Assembly: GCA_026745465.1 (NCBI GenBank)
Contig: JACYXH010000398.1
Location: forward strand, 249,038-313,037
Direction of reading: 5' to 3'
From: Lota lota
Lineage: Eukaryota; Chordata; Actinopteri; Gadiformes; Lotidae
DNA: 64,000 nucleotides
Numbering within the stretch: the stretch's first letter is position 1; each line of letters starts with the position of its first letter. This document shows, piece after piece, positions 21,771 through 33,300 of this stretch. A model generated the notes under the pieces. It was not told where the DNA came from. It ran no database searches and saw only the letters and a list, made by a program, of their open reading frames with translations. Both the position numbers and the translations under genes were made by a program.

Positions 21771-23679
21771 GACCTACGGACTAAAGGTGTGAAGGCGCCC
21801 TCATGTGCCCCTACACCTTTTCCACAAGCCCCTGAAAATCCTCAAAATAAACGGCTAGAAACAAACAACAGGCTCCATCCTCTAAATGTACTGTAGAGGA
21901 TCAGGGAGACGCCCACGGTGAACACAAATAAGCTAGAAATACAAAAGCCCTTTATTATACTGACGTTATCAACTATGTCGATGACGATGAAGAGACTGGT
22001 TTACCGCGAATACGATGGTCATTTGCCTAATTTAAAGCAAATCTAAAAAATAAATGTCATCCGATCTTGTTTCAGCTTGGCAGCAGTCCCACAGTGCGGT
22101 CCTTGCGCTCCGCAGTAGGCGTGTCCTGTGGTTGTTTTCCAGCAGATAGCAATATGTTCATGCAGTTTCAGGACCGCTAAAGACAGGGAAACACCCTGTT
22201 CGAAACAAACGTCTCCAAAACATGGATGTAGTCAAGAAAGCCGCCGCCCGCTCTCTCTCTCTCTCGCTCTCTCTCTCTCACCCCCGCCACTCTACAACAC
22301 ATGGTCAAACCCATACTGTATATAATAGGTTCAACTGCTTCAATAAATAGCTAAATAAGCCGTTTAGAAATGACCTTAAAACACGGCACTTGCTATATGT
22401 GAGACTAGCTGCCTACCAGACTCAAATAAAAACTGCGTCACATCAAATCTGAAACCAGGGGTGCAGTTACATATGTCGCCAGCAGATGTCACTGCACGAC
22501 TCTCATAAATCTTTGGCTCAAGGTTGCAAAGTCCAGGCTGCAGCCCTCGTGACACTGAGGGGAGGTCTGACCCGAACTGAACCTTACATCATCCTAGTCT
22601 GATGTATCAGGTGGTTCTTTACTCTTAAAAGGTTATTTTGAATACGAGCACAAGTCCAACTAAATAATATTTTGAACATGTTGATAAACTGCTAAAATCA
22701 ATATAAAACATGGAGGGCTAAAATAATAATTGTACATCGTTTTTATTGTAGGTTTGGCAGTTTATATACATACGATTGCAGGTAGTAAAAAAAAAGTGAA
22801 TTCAAAAGAGTCGTAATATAATAATAAAAGTATCCACCTTTGATATTCACATGTAGGGCACATTTCTGAACATTTCTGATGTGTAATGTATTACACACCA
22901 ACGGAGGGTAATAAACAGAGCAATCATTTAAGCAACCGAGTGCTCTTGCTGTCTTAGCTCTTGCCGAATCCGCTTGGAAGAAAAGCCTTCTGTGCAGGAC
23001 ACTTAATCGTTTAACATAATTATTCAGCATATTATTCAGAATATTGTTTGCAAAAGTAAAGTGCTTTTGTTCCTGCCTAAGGCACCGGGACCCAGCGCTG
23101 AGAACCACTGTTGGGGAAGTTTCCAGGCCGGAGCTATTAGGCCGTGGTTTGCAGTGAAAAAGAAGTAACCTGAAGCTAAAAGATGTGGTTCTGGTGAAAC
23201 GCACAGCCTATATGAGAGTGTCTGATTAAATGCTAAAGCTTAAAGATGGTACTCTTAAGTAACGTAGTATATAGCCTAAATGTGAGCGTCTGATATACGT
23301 AGCTAAAGCTAAAAGATGTTATTCTGAAGGAACGTAAATATCTGAGATAACGCCTCTAAAGAGAGAGGGTCTACTAGTTGCTTATGATTTTAATTAATCA
23401 TTTAGTCTCAGGTCATTCGATTATATGCAGTGGTTTTTAATCTTGTGTTTTATATCATCCCTTGTGGGCGTTTACAATTCACGGTTAAGTGTTAGGTTAC
23501 ACCTAGTGGTTGGTTGAGTTCATAAAGCCAATGCAGCGGATTTAACTTTTTATCTCCACCTGAGGGTAGATAAAAATTTTAGATGCTGTAAGTTATCCTC
23601 CACCCTTATTATCAATTTAGTAATCAGTAAAAGTATCTAGACTAACTAGATACACATAGAATAGAGTAAGACCTTCAAA
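21771..23679. other. Conserved block upstream of ORF-X copy 1
   Basis: Matches 38167-40372 and 57145-59107. It contains a CT-rich tract (22250-22282), a TACTGTATATAATAGG element at 22314, and a leader that reads GAACGTAAATATCTGAGATA and GGATTTAACTTTTTATCTCC before the ORF-X start. A 153-codon minus-strand frame (22743-23204) is present in two of three copies but frameshifted in the other and has no domain. Promoter or LTR function for this block is possible but not shown. Confidence 0.4.
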
Positions 23680-24438
23680 ATGGCCACCATATGGGAAGCT
23701 CCTCCATTGCCCAACTTATGGGAAGATTCTCCTCCCCTACCCATCCTGAACACACCACTGTCATACATGATATCGATTCCTGGTAAATCCATCAAGACCT
23801 GTCACAAGAAATGGATGAAATGGACCAAGAACTCCCGCATACCATGGCCACAGGACGGCTCATGGGAAGACAAAGCCCTACTTTGCGTCGACATGGTCTT
23901 GACGTGTCGTGGTTCAAAAATATTCAACTCCGACACGGATGATGACGGGACTGAAGAAGACGAAGAAGAAGAAGAATACCGAAGGTGAGGAGACGACCCG
24001 GGCACAGAAACCAGCCCGGGCAGGACCAATGAACGTGGAAACCACGAAAGGCCAAGAGATAAAGAGCTCGTCCCCGTGGCCCCCATGCAACTGCTACCAC
24101 AACCGGGGGTCCACCAAGCCGTACAGTACACTCAGTGGGGCCCCACTGACCTACGGGGGTTACTAAGTGGCCTGCCAAGAATACAAGATGGCGCCTCACC
24201 ATGGATATGGAAATTCGAAATACTACCCACTGGTCAAATACTCACCTGCGGGGACATCCAACCAGCAGTGTCCCGGGCGGAGGGTGAAGCGGCATTCATT
24301 CGTCACGGTTATCTTGATAAACAAAATGCATTTATAAAAAAGGACCAGCTGGAATGGATTTCTTTCGGTGGAAGCAAAGTGAGAACCTTGACATATGTGA
24401 TGTATTGCCGTTTCTTCAAACAGAGTATAGGGGGCTAA
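23680..24438 (+). pseudogene. ORF-X copy 1, one nonsense codon (252 codons otherwise open)
   Basis: Unrecognised gene. The ATG has A at -3 and G at +4. The frame opens with MATIWEAPPLPNLWEDSPPL, has Trp-rich KKWMKWTKN, an acidic run DTDDDGTEEDEEEEE at about residues 86-100, then WGPTDLRGLLSGLPRIQDGA and GQILTCGDIQPAVSRAEG, and ends FFKQSIGG. Codon 103 is TGA (23986-23988) where the sister copies have CGA, a single CpG-type transition; the rest of the frame is open. It converges on gene 4 (stop at 25077). The WGPTDL...LP...GDI pattern weakly recalls a retroviral Gag capsid; that is inference only. Confidence 0.6.
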
Positions 24439-25076
24439 AACATTTATGGGTCGTTCTGGAAGACGTACAAACAGCCTATTCTGTCGGTCAGGTTGGAGGA
24501 CAGGTTGGTTTGACTGATACGTGAAAGAAGGCCATTTGATGCTAATCCAAACCCCCCAAATGCTGTTAAAAAAACAAACATCATAACATTTAAGTAAAAT
24601 ATCCTAATTCAAATGAAGTGCAAAACAAATACATTCAGACATTTTCATAAATGGCTTTGCAGAGAGTTATTGGGAAGTGTGTGTGGATGATGGCTGGTTT
24701 AAGCAGCCTCACCTGGCCCGAGTCAGACTGATTGTACTCTGGAGCTGGGTGAGGCTGCACACCTGTTGCACATTGAGTAATCAGTGTGCACAGGTTAAAC
24801 CACACCCACACTCTGTGAGCCATATATAGAAGAACAATGTGAGGATTTATCAAGTTCTCCTGTGAAAGCTGGCATCAGGAAAGAATCAGACAGGTGTATT
24901 TCCTAGTTCATGAGTTTGAGTCATCACATTCACTTTCAGGTTGATCCAGGATTTCTAGAACTGGCATTGCTTTGTCTTCTGCAATGTCATCACCCTTCAA
25001 TAGTGGAACACGGTCGACGGGCAACTTGGGACTAACTGTGATATATAAGAATCCTGCTACCAGCATAGAGCGGCAC
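24439..25076. other. Spacer between ORF-X copy 1 and gene 4
   Basis: Contains a repeated block (GTGAAAGAAGGCCATTTGAT; AGCAGCCTCACCTGGCC) also at 41190, 44400 and 59935. At 24890-25070 the minus strand shows a short frame, VPLLKGDDIAEDKAMPVLEI, seen again at 42130-42300 and 60300-60480. No function recognised. Confidence 0.45.
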
Positions 25077-27305
25077 TTAGACTAAAACCATCTCAATGTC
25101 TAGCAGTCCAGCACCAGCCCTGCAGTCTGACTGGAAGGTGGAGGGGATGGACTGGGAGGTGGAGGGGATGGACTGGGAGGCGCTAATATCTCTCCTGATG
25201 AAGACCGGGGGATAGTCTTCAGGATGTCCTGTGAGTTGATCCAGACTTTGGTCATCATCATGATCATCCATAGTTACAGCATGGATAGTTGTGGTAGGTT
25301 CTTGTAGGTCCCTGGTTGGTTCAGGACTGTCACTGGACATTAGAGGTGTAGTTTCTGGAAGAGAAGGCAGAAGAGATTCAGGACATACAGCCAGCCTCCA
25401 CATGCAGCAACACTCTGCCTGAAGACTGAAGCCCAGTGGAGCAGCTCTGCAGCTGGTTACTCTCAGGTGGAGATGAGGACACAACCAGACACACAAGCAG
25501 ACACACAATAAGAGACAAACAACCAGAAACACAATCAGAGACAAACAACCAGACACACAAGCAGACACAAACAACCAGAAACACAATAAGAGACAAACAA
25601 CCAGACACACAACCAGACACACATCCAGACACAGCCAGAAACACAAACACCCAAACTACAAGATACAAAACCAGACACACAACCAGAGACACACAGTACC
25701 ACCCTACACAACCAGGGACACACAACCAGAAACCCAAACACCCAACACAACTAGAGACTCAACCAGACACACAACCCGACACACATAACAAACCCACACA
25801 ACCAGAGACAAAAAGCAAGACACACGATGAGGGACACACAACCAGAGACACACAACCAGCCCAAATAACCAAACGCCCAATCAGGGCTGGCTCTAGCCAT
25901 TTTGATGCCCTAGACGAGATTAGGATTTGGAAACATAAACACCTCTGAAGCATGATTATAGATAACGGTTGACCAGTAAGGTCAAGAATTTTGGTTTAAA
26001 TTATTTGGGGTGAGTTACGTATGTTCATAACTGATTTAATAGAATTATAGCAAAAATGTGTCTGGATTAGGCCATATTGACATTAGTTACATAACTGCAG
26101 CTGTAACATAGAATTAACACAATTCACCTGTAGCAAGCTTTGTTTCACTGGAAGTAGCTGGAGTGCTGGATGTTGCTTGACCTGCAGGCTGTATTCAAAC
26201 ATACAGTTCATCCATCCTTTTACACCACTGCATTAAGTCCTTTGTCATTCTACTGCATATAAGGCAGTACTGTACAAATATACTTTATATACTGTAATTG
26301 ACTAAGACTTACATTTAATTAGTAACAAGGTGTAACTAATATTTAACAACAATAGTAATAATAATGTCAACATAGTGTGTTATTAATTACACAGAGAGGT
26401 ACAAGCTCCAGAGAGAGGAGAGGTGAAGATGGGAGATCAGATGCCTTTTCTCCAGCTTCTGGGGGCTTCTTCAGATCTGGACAGTTATAGAGTAGATAAA
26501 GTTAGCCTATTACAAACCAAAACATGGAGCTGCAGCTGCAGAGTAGCTAGCTAGCCACTACAAATGAAGGCTTTCCTTTCCTCCTCCTCTTTTCTCCATT
26601 TTCTTAATTGCGTGCCTCGCGCTGTCTGCCTTTTTTCACCGTGCATAAAAGTTAAAATATGTTGAACTTTGGGCGCTGGGCCCAGGGCAGCACCGCTCAT
26701 CAACTAAACAATAGACGTAACAAAATGTCCAACAACGTTGAGAAAGCTTCAAAATTACATTTGTACAGTTCTACTATAATGGCACAATTGCGCGCCCAGA
26801 CAACAAGCCCACAAAGCCGCTCTCACAGAGCGCTCAGAGCCGCTCTCATAAAGCGCTCAGAGCCGCTCTCACAGAGCGCTCGGAGCCGCTCTCACAGAGC
26901 GCTCAGAGCCGCTCTCACAAAGCGCTCAGAGCCGCTCTCACAGAGCGCTCAGAGCCGCTCTCACAGAGCGCTCAGAGCCCCTCTCACAGAGCGCTCGGAG
27001 CCACTCTCACAGAGCACTCGGAGCCGCTCTCACAGAGCCCCTCTCACAGAGCGCTCAGAGCCGCTCTCACAGAGCCCCTCTCACAGAGCGCTCAGAGCCG
27101 CTCTCACAGAGCACTCAGAGCCGCTCTCACAGAGCACTCAGAGCCGCTCTCACAGAGCGCTCGGAGCAGGAGCCGCTCTCACAGAGAAAGCGGTTCTCTA
27201 CACTTGCGTCTGCGCTGTCTTGGTGCTTGGGGTCACTGCACTTCAAATGTGGATATACTAGCATCGCTGGCCCTTCTCTGACTTGATGTGATGCGCATCA
27301 AATGG

Positions 27306-27387
<82 letters not shown>

Positions 27388-30300
27388 TGATACATGTTAG
27401 TTTAATGTAACATGATTGTAGGAGCCAATTTCGTTGGTTTCATTTAGTTGTAATTTGTAGTATTGTGTGTGTGTGTGTTTGTCATGTTTAATTGCTGTTT
27501 GTGCCGTGTGCTCCCCCTACAGGGCAAGTTGTCCTTAAAAGGAAAGGACCGGAAGCGAGAGGGGGTTTTTGGCTGGAAAAGCACACTGTCTTTATACCTT
27601 GTTAGTCTTGCCGTTGTTTTGTTTTACCTTTGTATTACACTAATCCCTACTTTCGTTATTTGGATAAGTCAGTTAAAGGTTCAATCGTTAATAAATGAAG
27701 ATATTTTATTTCAATTTTATCTGGACATTCCTTCTTTCGCAAGACAACAAGCGTCTATTATTGCACATACCCAGCCAACCCTAGAGTGAGCGACACGAAA
27801 GGACAATGGACGTCGTAGTCACTACATTAGTATAAAGACAAGCTTTGGATTCTTGGATCGTTGGACCATCCAGGGAGAAGTGGGTTATTTTTGGAAACAG
27901 CGTGGCACCGAATCGCAAGAAAGACGACCTGAAACAACGTAACCGAGCGGTAGGAAAAGTTTCAAAGGCTTGGAATGCTACACTATTAGCTGAAACGTAA
28001 AACTTGACAACCAGTTCGTTAGAGGTGGATTCAAACTCGATTCAGGACCACTATTGGAGTGGATTGGATCGAAATTACTTATTTGGAGTGCCGCTGCTGA
28101 ACGAAGTAAAGAACAGGCCATACGGAGTGCCTTAGCGCAGTTAACTTCATATCGGGACTGTAAGTAATTAATCAGAATTGACGCATGTTCTAAGGTGTGC
28201 TAAAACATTCATATTGAGTAAAGATAAAACAAGCTGTGCAAAATGGCTAATAGAGCATTGGCTAATGCTACTTCTATGGAAGATTCGAAGGAAGATGAAA
28301 CCGCAGCAAATGTGTTAGAGGAACATGTTAATAACATGCGCTTATCCAGAAAGGCCAAGCTCGGACAGCTAACGCGCAGGCAGAACGTAATCAAGGAATT
28401 GATGAAGGACGATATGAATGAAGACGAAATAAAGAACAACATGGTCAAATATCATGCTATATTGAGAGAATTTAAAGAAACGCACATGTCCTATCGAACG
28501 TTGTTGAACGAGGAAGAGAGCAACGAGGACAACGACATTTGGTTTGAACCCAAAATAGCCTGCATTAATGAGTTCATTGTTGATGTGGGGAAATGGCTGT
28601 CAGATTCCACAAACAGGACGGTTTCTGATGAGGAAGTTGCTCCCAGTGACAGTGTTTCCTCAGTATCCAACAGGTCCAATTCAACCGTTTCATCCAACGC
28701 CTCTGCCCGCATCCATGCGGAAGCAGAGAAGGCTGCTTTAGAGGCTAAATTAATGGCACTTAAGGAAAAACATGCGTTAGAGGAGGAAGAGGAAGAACTG
28801 AATAAACAAAAGGACCAACTAAGGAAACGAAAGGAAACGTTGGAACTGATATCAGAGCTACAAGCTACTACAGCTAGAATAACTGTCTTCAATAGCATGG
28901 AAACTCAAATCATAACTTCACATGTGGATCCAATGAATGAGTATTATGAGGAGAATGTAGGAAAACATGACATTTCTGGAATGGAAACGAAAGGGACCAA
29001 GGAACCAGTGCAAAGGGGCACTGAAGACACACTAACTGTGGGTCCAAAGGAAGGCCATTCACTGTATCACCCAGCTCAGCCAGAGGTCGAAGCGCCACAC
29101 CACTCCATTCAAACACAAAGAACCCCTATACGAGCCCAATCACATGTCGCACAACCAATCCCTTCAACCCAATTTAACTCCATGCAAGATGCAGCTCTGT
29201 ACAATATCTTGCAGAACCAAACTAACATCACTGCCACTCTTGTCAAGCAACAACAACTTTCCGCTTTGCCTCCAAGGGACATTAAGGTATTTGAAGGTGA
29301 CCCAGTCGGATACAGGTCATTTATTAGGTCATTTGAGCATGTCATAGAAAGCAAGACTGACAGCGGAAAAGACAGGTTGTACTATTTAGAGCAGTACACT
29401 AGGGGGCAGCCTAGGGAACTTGTCAGAACGTGCCTTTATATGGATCCAGAGAGGGGTTATAGGAAAGCCAAAGACCTCCTCCAGGAGCATTTCGGCAACG
29501 AGTTCAAAATCGCCAGTGCATACATAGAAAAGGCCCTGTCCTGGTCCACCATCAAACCCGAGGACCCAAAAGCATTAGAGGCCTTTGCTTTGTATCTCAG
29601 AGGGTGCTGTAACGCCATGGAGGAAATTGCATCTATGGAGGAGCTTGACTTAGCCTCCAATCTAAGATCTTTGGTCACCAAGTTGCCATATAAACTCAGA
29701 GAAAGGTGGAGATCAGAAGTATATCAGGTACAGGAAAGGCGGAACAGCAAAGCAAGGTTCAGTGATCTGGTCAAGTTCACTGAAAACCAAGTAAAGATCC
29801 TCACAGACCCAGTATTTGGCAGCATTCAAGATCAAGTTGTCAATTATCGCAGCACAAGTTCAAAGGAGCCCATAGTCACAAAGTCACAGAGGCCAAAATA
29901 CACCAGCAGCAGCTTTGCTACCAGTGTTGCGAACATTAATGCCAATTCAAAGACATCACAGCCCCAAGATAGCAGGTCACAAGCCATTCCATCTCAATTC
30001 ACAAATGAGCCAGTCTGTCTGTTCTGTTCAAGTGGACACACAATGGACATGTGTCCACAACTCAAAGGGAAAATGCACAGAGAAAAGATCAGTTTCTTAA
30101 AGGAAAAGGGAATCTGTTTTGGGTGTCTCATACCAGGGCACATGAGCAAAGACTGTAGTAGGCGTCTCTCATGCAAAGTGTGTAATCAAACCCACCCAAC
30201 TGTGCTTCACATAGGTAAAATGGAAAATGAAAAAGGAATCGCAGGACCAACAGAAGATTCGGAAACATCAAAGACCGGTATGAAGGCTTCCCCTAAAGCA

Positions 30301-33300
30301 TGTGGGCATATTGGGGCCGGTGAAAAGGAGTGCGTATTTTCTATCGTCCCGGTTAAAGTGAAATCCAGCAAAGGAAATAAAATAGTGCAAACATATGCTT
30401 TCCTTGACCCGGGCAGCTCAGCCACGTTTTGTACAGACCGACTCATACACCAATTGAATATCAGAGGAAAAGGAACAAACATCCTTCTCCGCACCATGGG
30501 TCAAGAAAGGACAGTCAGCAGTCATATAGTCTCAGGTCTGGAGGTGAGCGAGCTGCATGGCAACACATTCATAGCCCTCCCAGACGCTTACACCCAGAAG
30601 ACCATGCCCGTCACAAAACAAAACATCCCAAACCCCAATGATCTATCTAGGTGGCCCTATCTCAAAAATGTCAAACTACACAACATCGATTCTGACATTG
30701 GCTTGTTGATTGGAACTGATGCGCCGAAGGTAATGGAACCATGGGAGATCATCAATAGCCAAGAAGAGGGTCCATACGCAGTAAAGACCTTACTAGGCTG
30801 GGTGGTTAACGGTCCATTAAGAGGAGGAAAAGAAAAAGGCAACAGTAATCACTCAATCTCTGCCAATAGGATTTCATTGGTCAACTTACAGGAGCTACTG
30901 GTCTCACAGTATAATACCGACTTCAATGAGAAATCATATGAAGACACAAAGGAAATGTCCATAGAAGACAAACAGTTCATGAAGATTGTTGAAGACTCAG
31001 CCAAGATTGTAGACGGACACTACCGTCTCAAGTTACCATTCAGGAGAGATGATGTTTCACTGCCTGATAATCGTCACGTTGCCGAACAACGTCTTTCAAA
31101 CCTAAAAAGAAAGTTCAAAAGGAACAACGCATTCCATGATGAATACAAGGAATTCCTCACTGATGTCATTGACAAAGGCTACGCTGAGGCAGTGCCACAG
31201 GGGCAGCTAAGGCGTAAAGATGGAAGGGTCTGGTACATACCTCACCATGGGGTGTACCACCTCAAGAAAGGAAAACTCAGAGTTGTTTTTGACTGTGGAG
31301 CATCTTTCAAGGGCACCTCACTCAACTCTGAACTACTTCAAGGTCCTGACTTAACCAATCGTCTCATAGGAGTACTCACCAGATTCCGCCAGGAGCCAAT
31401 CGGAATGATGGCCGACATTAAGGCAATGTTTCACCAAGTGAAAGTTTCTGAAGAGGACGTGGATTTCCTGAGATTCCTGTGGTGGCCTGGGGGTGATGTC
31501 AGTCTTACTCCTGTAGAGTACCGTATGACCGTGCACCTATTTGGGGCTGTGTCATCACCCAGCTGTGCAAACTATGCGCTCAAAAGAACAGCTGAAGATA
31601 ACCGAAAACATTTTAGGCCCGAAGTGATTGACACAATCTTGAATAACTTCTATGTAGATGACTGCTTAAAGTCTGTATCTACAGAAAAGGATGCCATTCT
31701 GCTCATCACAGAACTCACAGCTGCTTGCCAAAGAGGAGGTTTCCACCTCTCCAAATGGATAACCAACAGCCGGCAGGCACTTGCCTCCATCCCTACAATA
31801 GAGAGAGCTAAAGAGGTAAAAGAGCTCAACCTGGACAGAGATAGACTCCCAACCGAAAGAGCACTTGGTGTGCAATGGTGTGTGGATGATGACAACTTTA
31901 CATTCAATGTCACCATTAAGCCACAGCCACACACTCGGAGAGGGATACTGTCTATGGTAAGCTCTATTTATGACCCCTTAGGGTTTCTTGCGCCCTATAC
32001 TCTTACTGCTAAACTGCTATTACAGGAGCTCTGTAGCATAAACTGCAACTGGGACGAGGAAGTACCCAAGGTGTTCCGTGAGCGATGGATTAAATGGACA
32101 ACAGATCTCCAGCAGATCACTGATTTCAAGGTCCGTAGATGCATCAAACCCAAGGACTTTGGCCCTCACAAAGAAGCACAGCTACATCACTTCTCGGATG
32201 CGAGTGAGCAAGGATATGGAACGGTGAGCTACTTGAGACTAGTGAATCACAAGAACAATATTCACGTTGCTTTCATGATGGGAAAGGCCAGAGTGGCTCC
32301 CCTAAAGAAGGTTACAATTCCCAGGATGGAGCTCGCTGCTGCAGTGCTGGCCACTAGGGTGGATAAAGTATTGCGGTCAGAGTTACAGCTGCAGCTGCAA
32401 AGCTCAATGTTTTGGACCGACAGCCAATCTGTACTCAAGTACATAGCAAATGAACACACAAGGTTTCACACATTTGTTGCCAACAGGATTGCCACCATTA
32501 GGGAGGCCACAGAGACGTCGCAATGGCAATATGTGAGCACAAAAATCAACCCTGCTGATGATGCCTCTAGGGGTCAGAACGCTGGGCAATTTCTGGAGAA
32601 CAAGAGATGGATTCATGGCCCAGACATGATCTGGAGGTCAATAGAGGACTGGCCACAGTTTCCCCTAGGGTCCACCTCGCTCTCTTTTGATGACCCAGAG
32701 GTCAAGAGAAACCCTACTGTAAGTACAATTATTGTCAAAGGCAATGACAATCCTACAGACAAGCTGATCACATACTTCTCCAGCTGGAGAAAGTTGAAAG
32801 TTGCGGTAGCATGGATCCAAAAATTTAAAGAAGCTTTGAAACTGCTGGCTCGCAGAAGAAAGGAGTTTCAGTCCACTGTCAACGCCTCAAATACAGTCAC
32901 TCGAGGCATTTTCACGGTTATGGACCAGAGGATGGCACGTGTCAAAGCCACACTGGGCGGACAGACCATTACGCTGGAAGATCTAAAGAAGGCAGAGAAT
33001 GCAATCATCTGCCACACCCAACAGCAAAGCTTCCAAGAGGAAATGTCAACGTTGCAAATGGCAACATCTGGAGTCAAAAGGGCGAGTAACCTCTATAAAC
33101 TGGACCCAGTGTTAAAGGACGGAGTACTCAGAGTAGGAGGACGTCTAAGTAGGGCAGCTATGCCGGAAGAGATGAAGTTTCCCGTCATACTCCCCAAAAA
33201 TGGTCACGTATCCACACTCATTCTACGACACATACATGAAAGTACTGGACATGGAGGAAGAAACCACATTTTATCAGAGCTTCGCAAAAGGTACTGGATA

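Noticed and set aside
22743..23204. 153-codon minus-strand frame, same length at 58173-58634
   Set aside because: The third copy (39192-39509) is frameshifted, no domain is seen, and it lies in the non-coding block before ORF-X.
25436..25948. 170-codon Thr/His/Gln-rich frame and its minus-strand Cys/Val-rich counterparts, copied at 60849
   Set aside because: Translation of the ACACAACCAGAC simple repeat in intron 7.
26659..27261. 200-codon plus-strand frame with RSHRALRAALTERSEPLSQS repeats, copied at 62072
   Set aside because: Made by the 23-bp minisatellite in a receptor intron; the period cycles through frames and the peptide has no domain.
27463..27789. 108-codon frame starting CVCVFVMFNCC, found in all three LTRs
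   Set aside because: Entirely inside the LTR, no ATG start, hydrophobic run comes from the TG microsatellite and LTR sequence.
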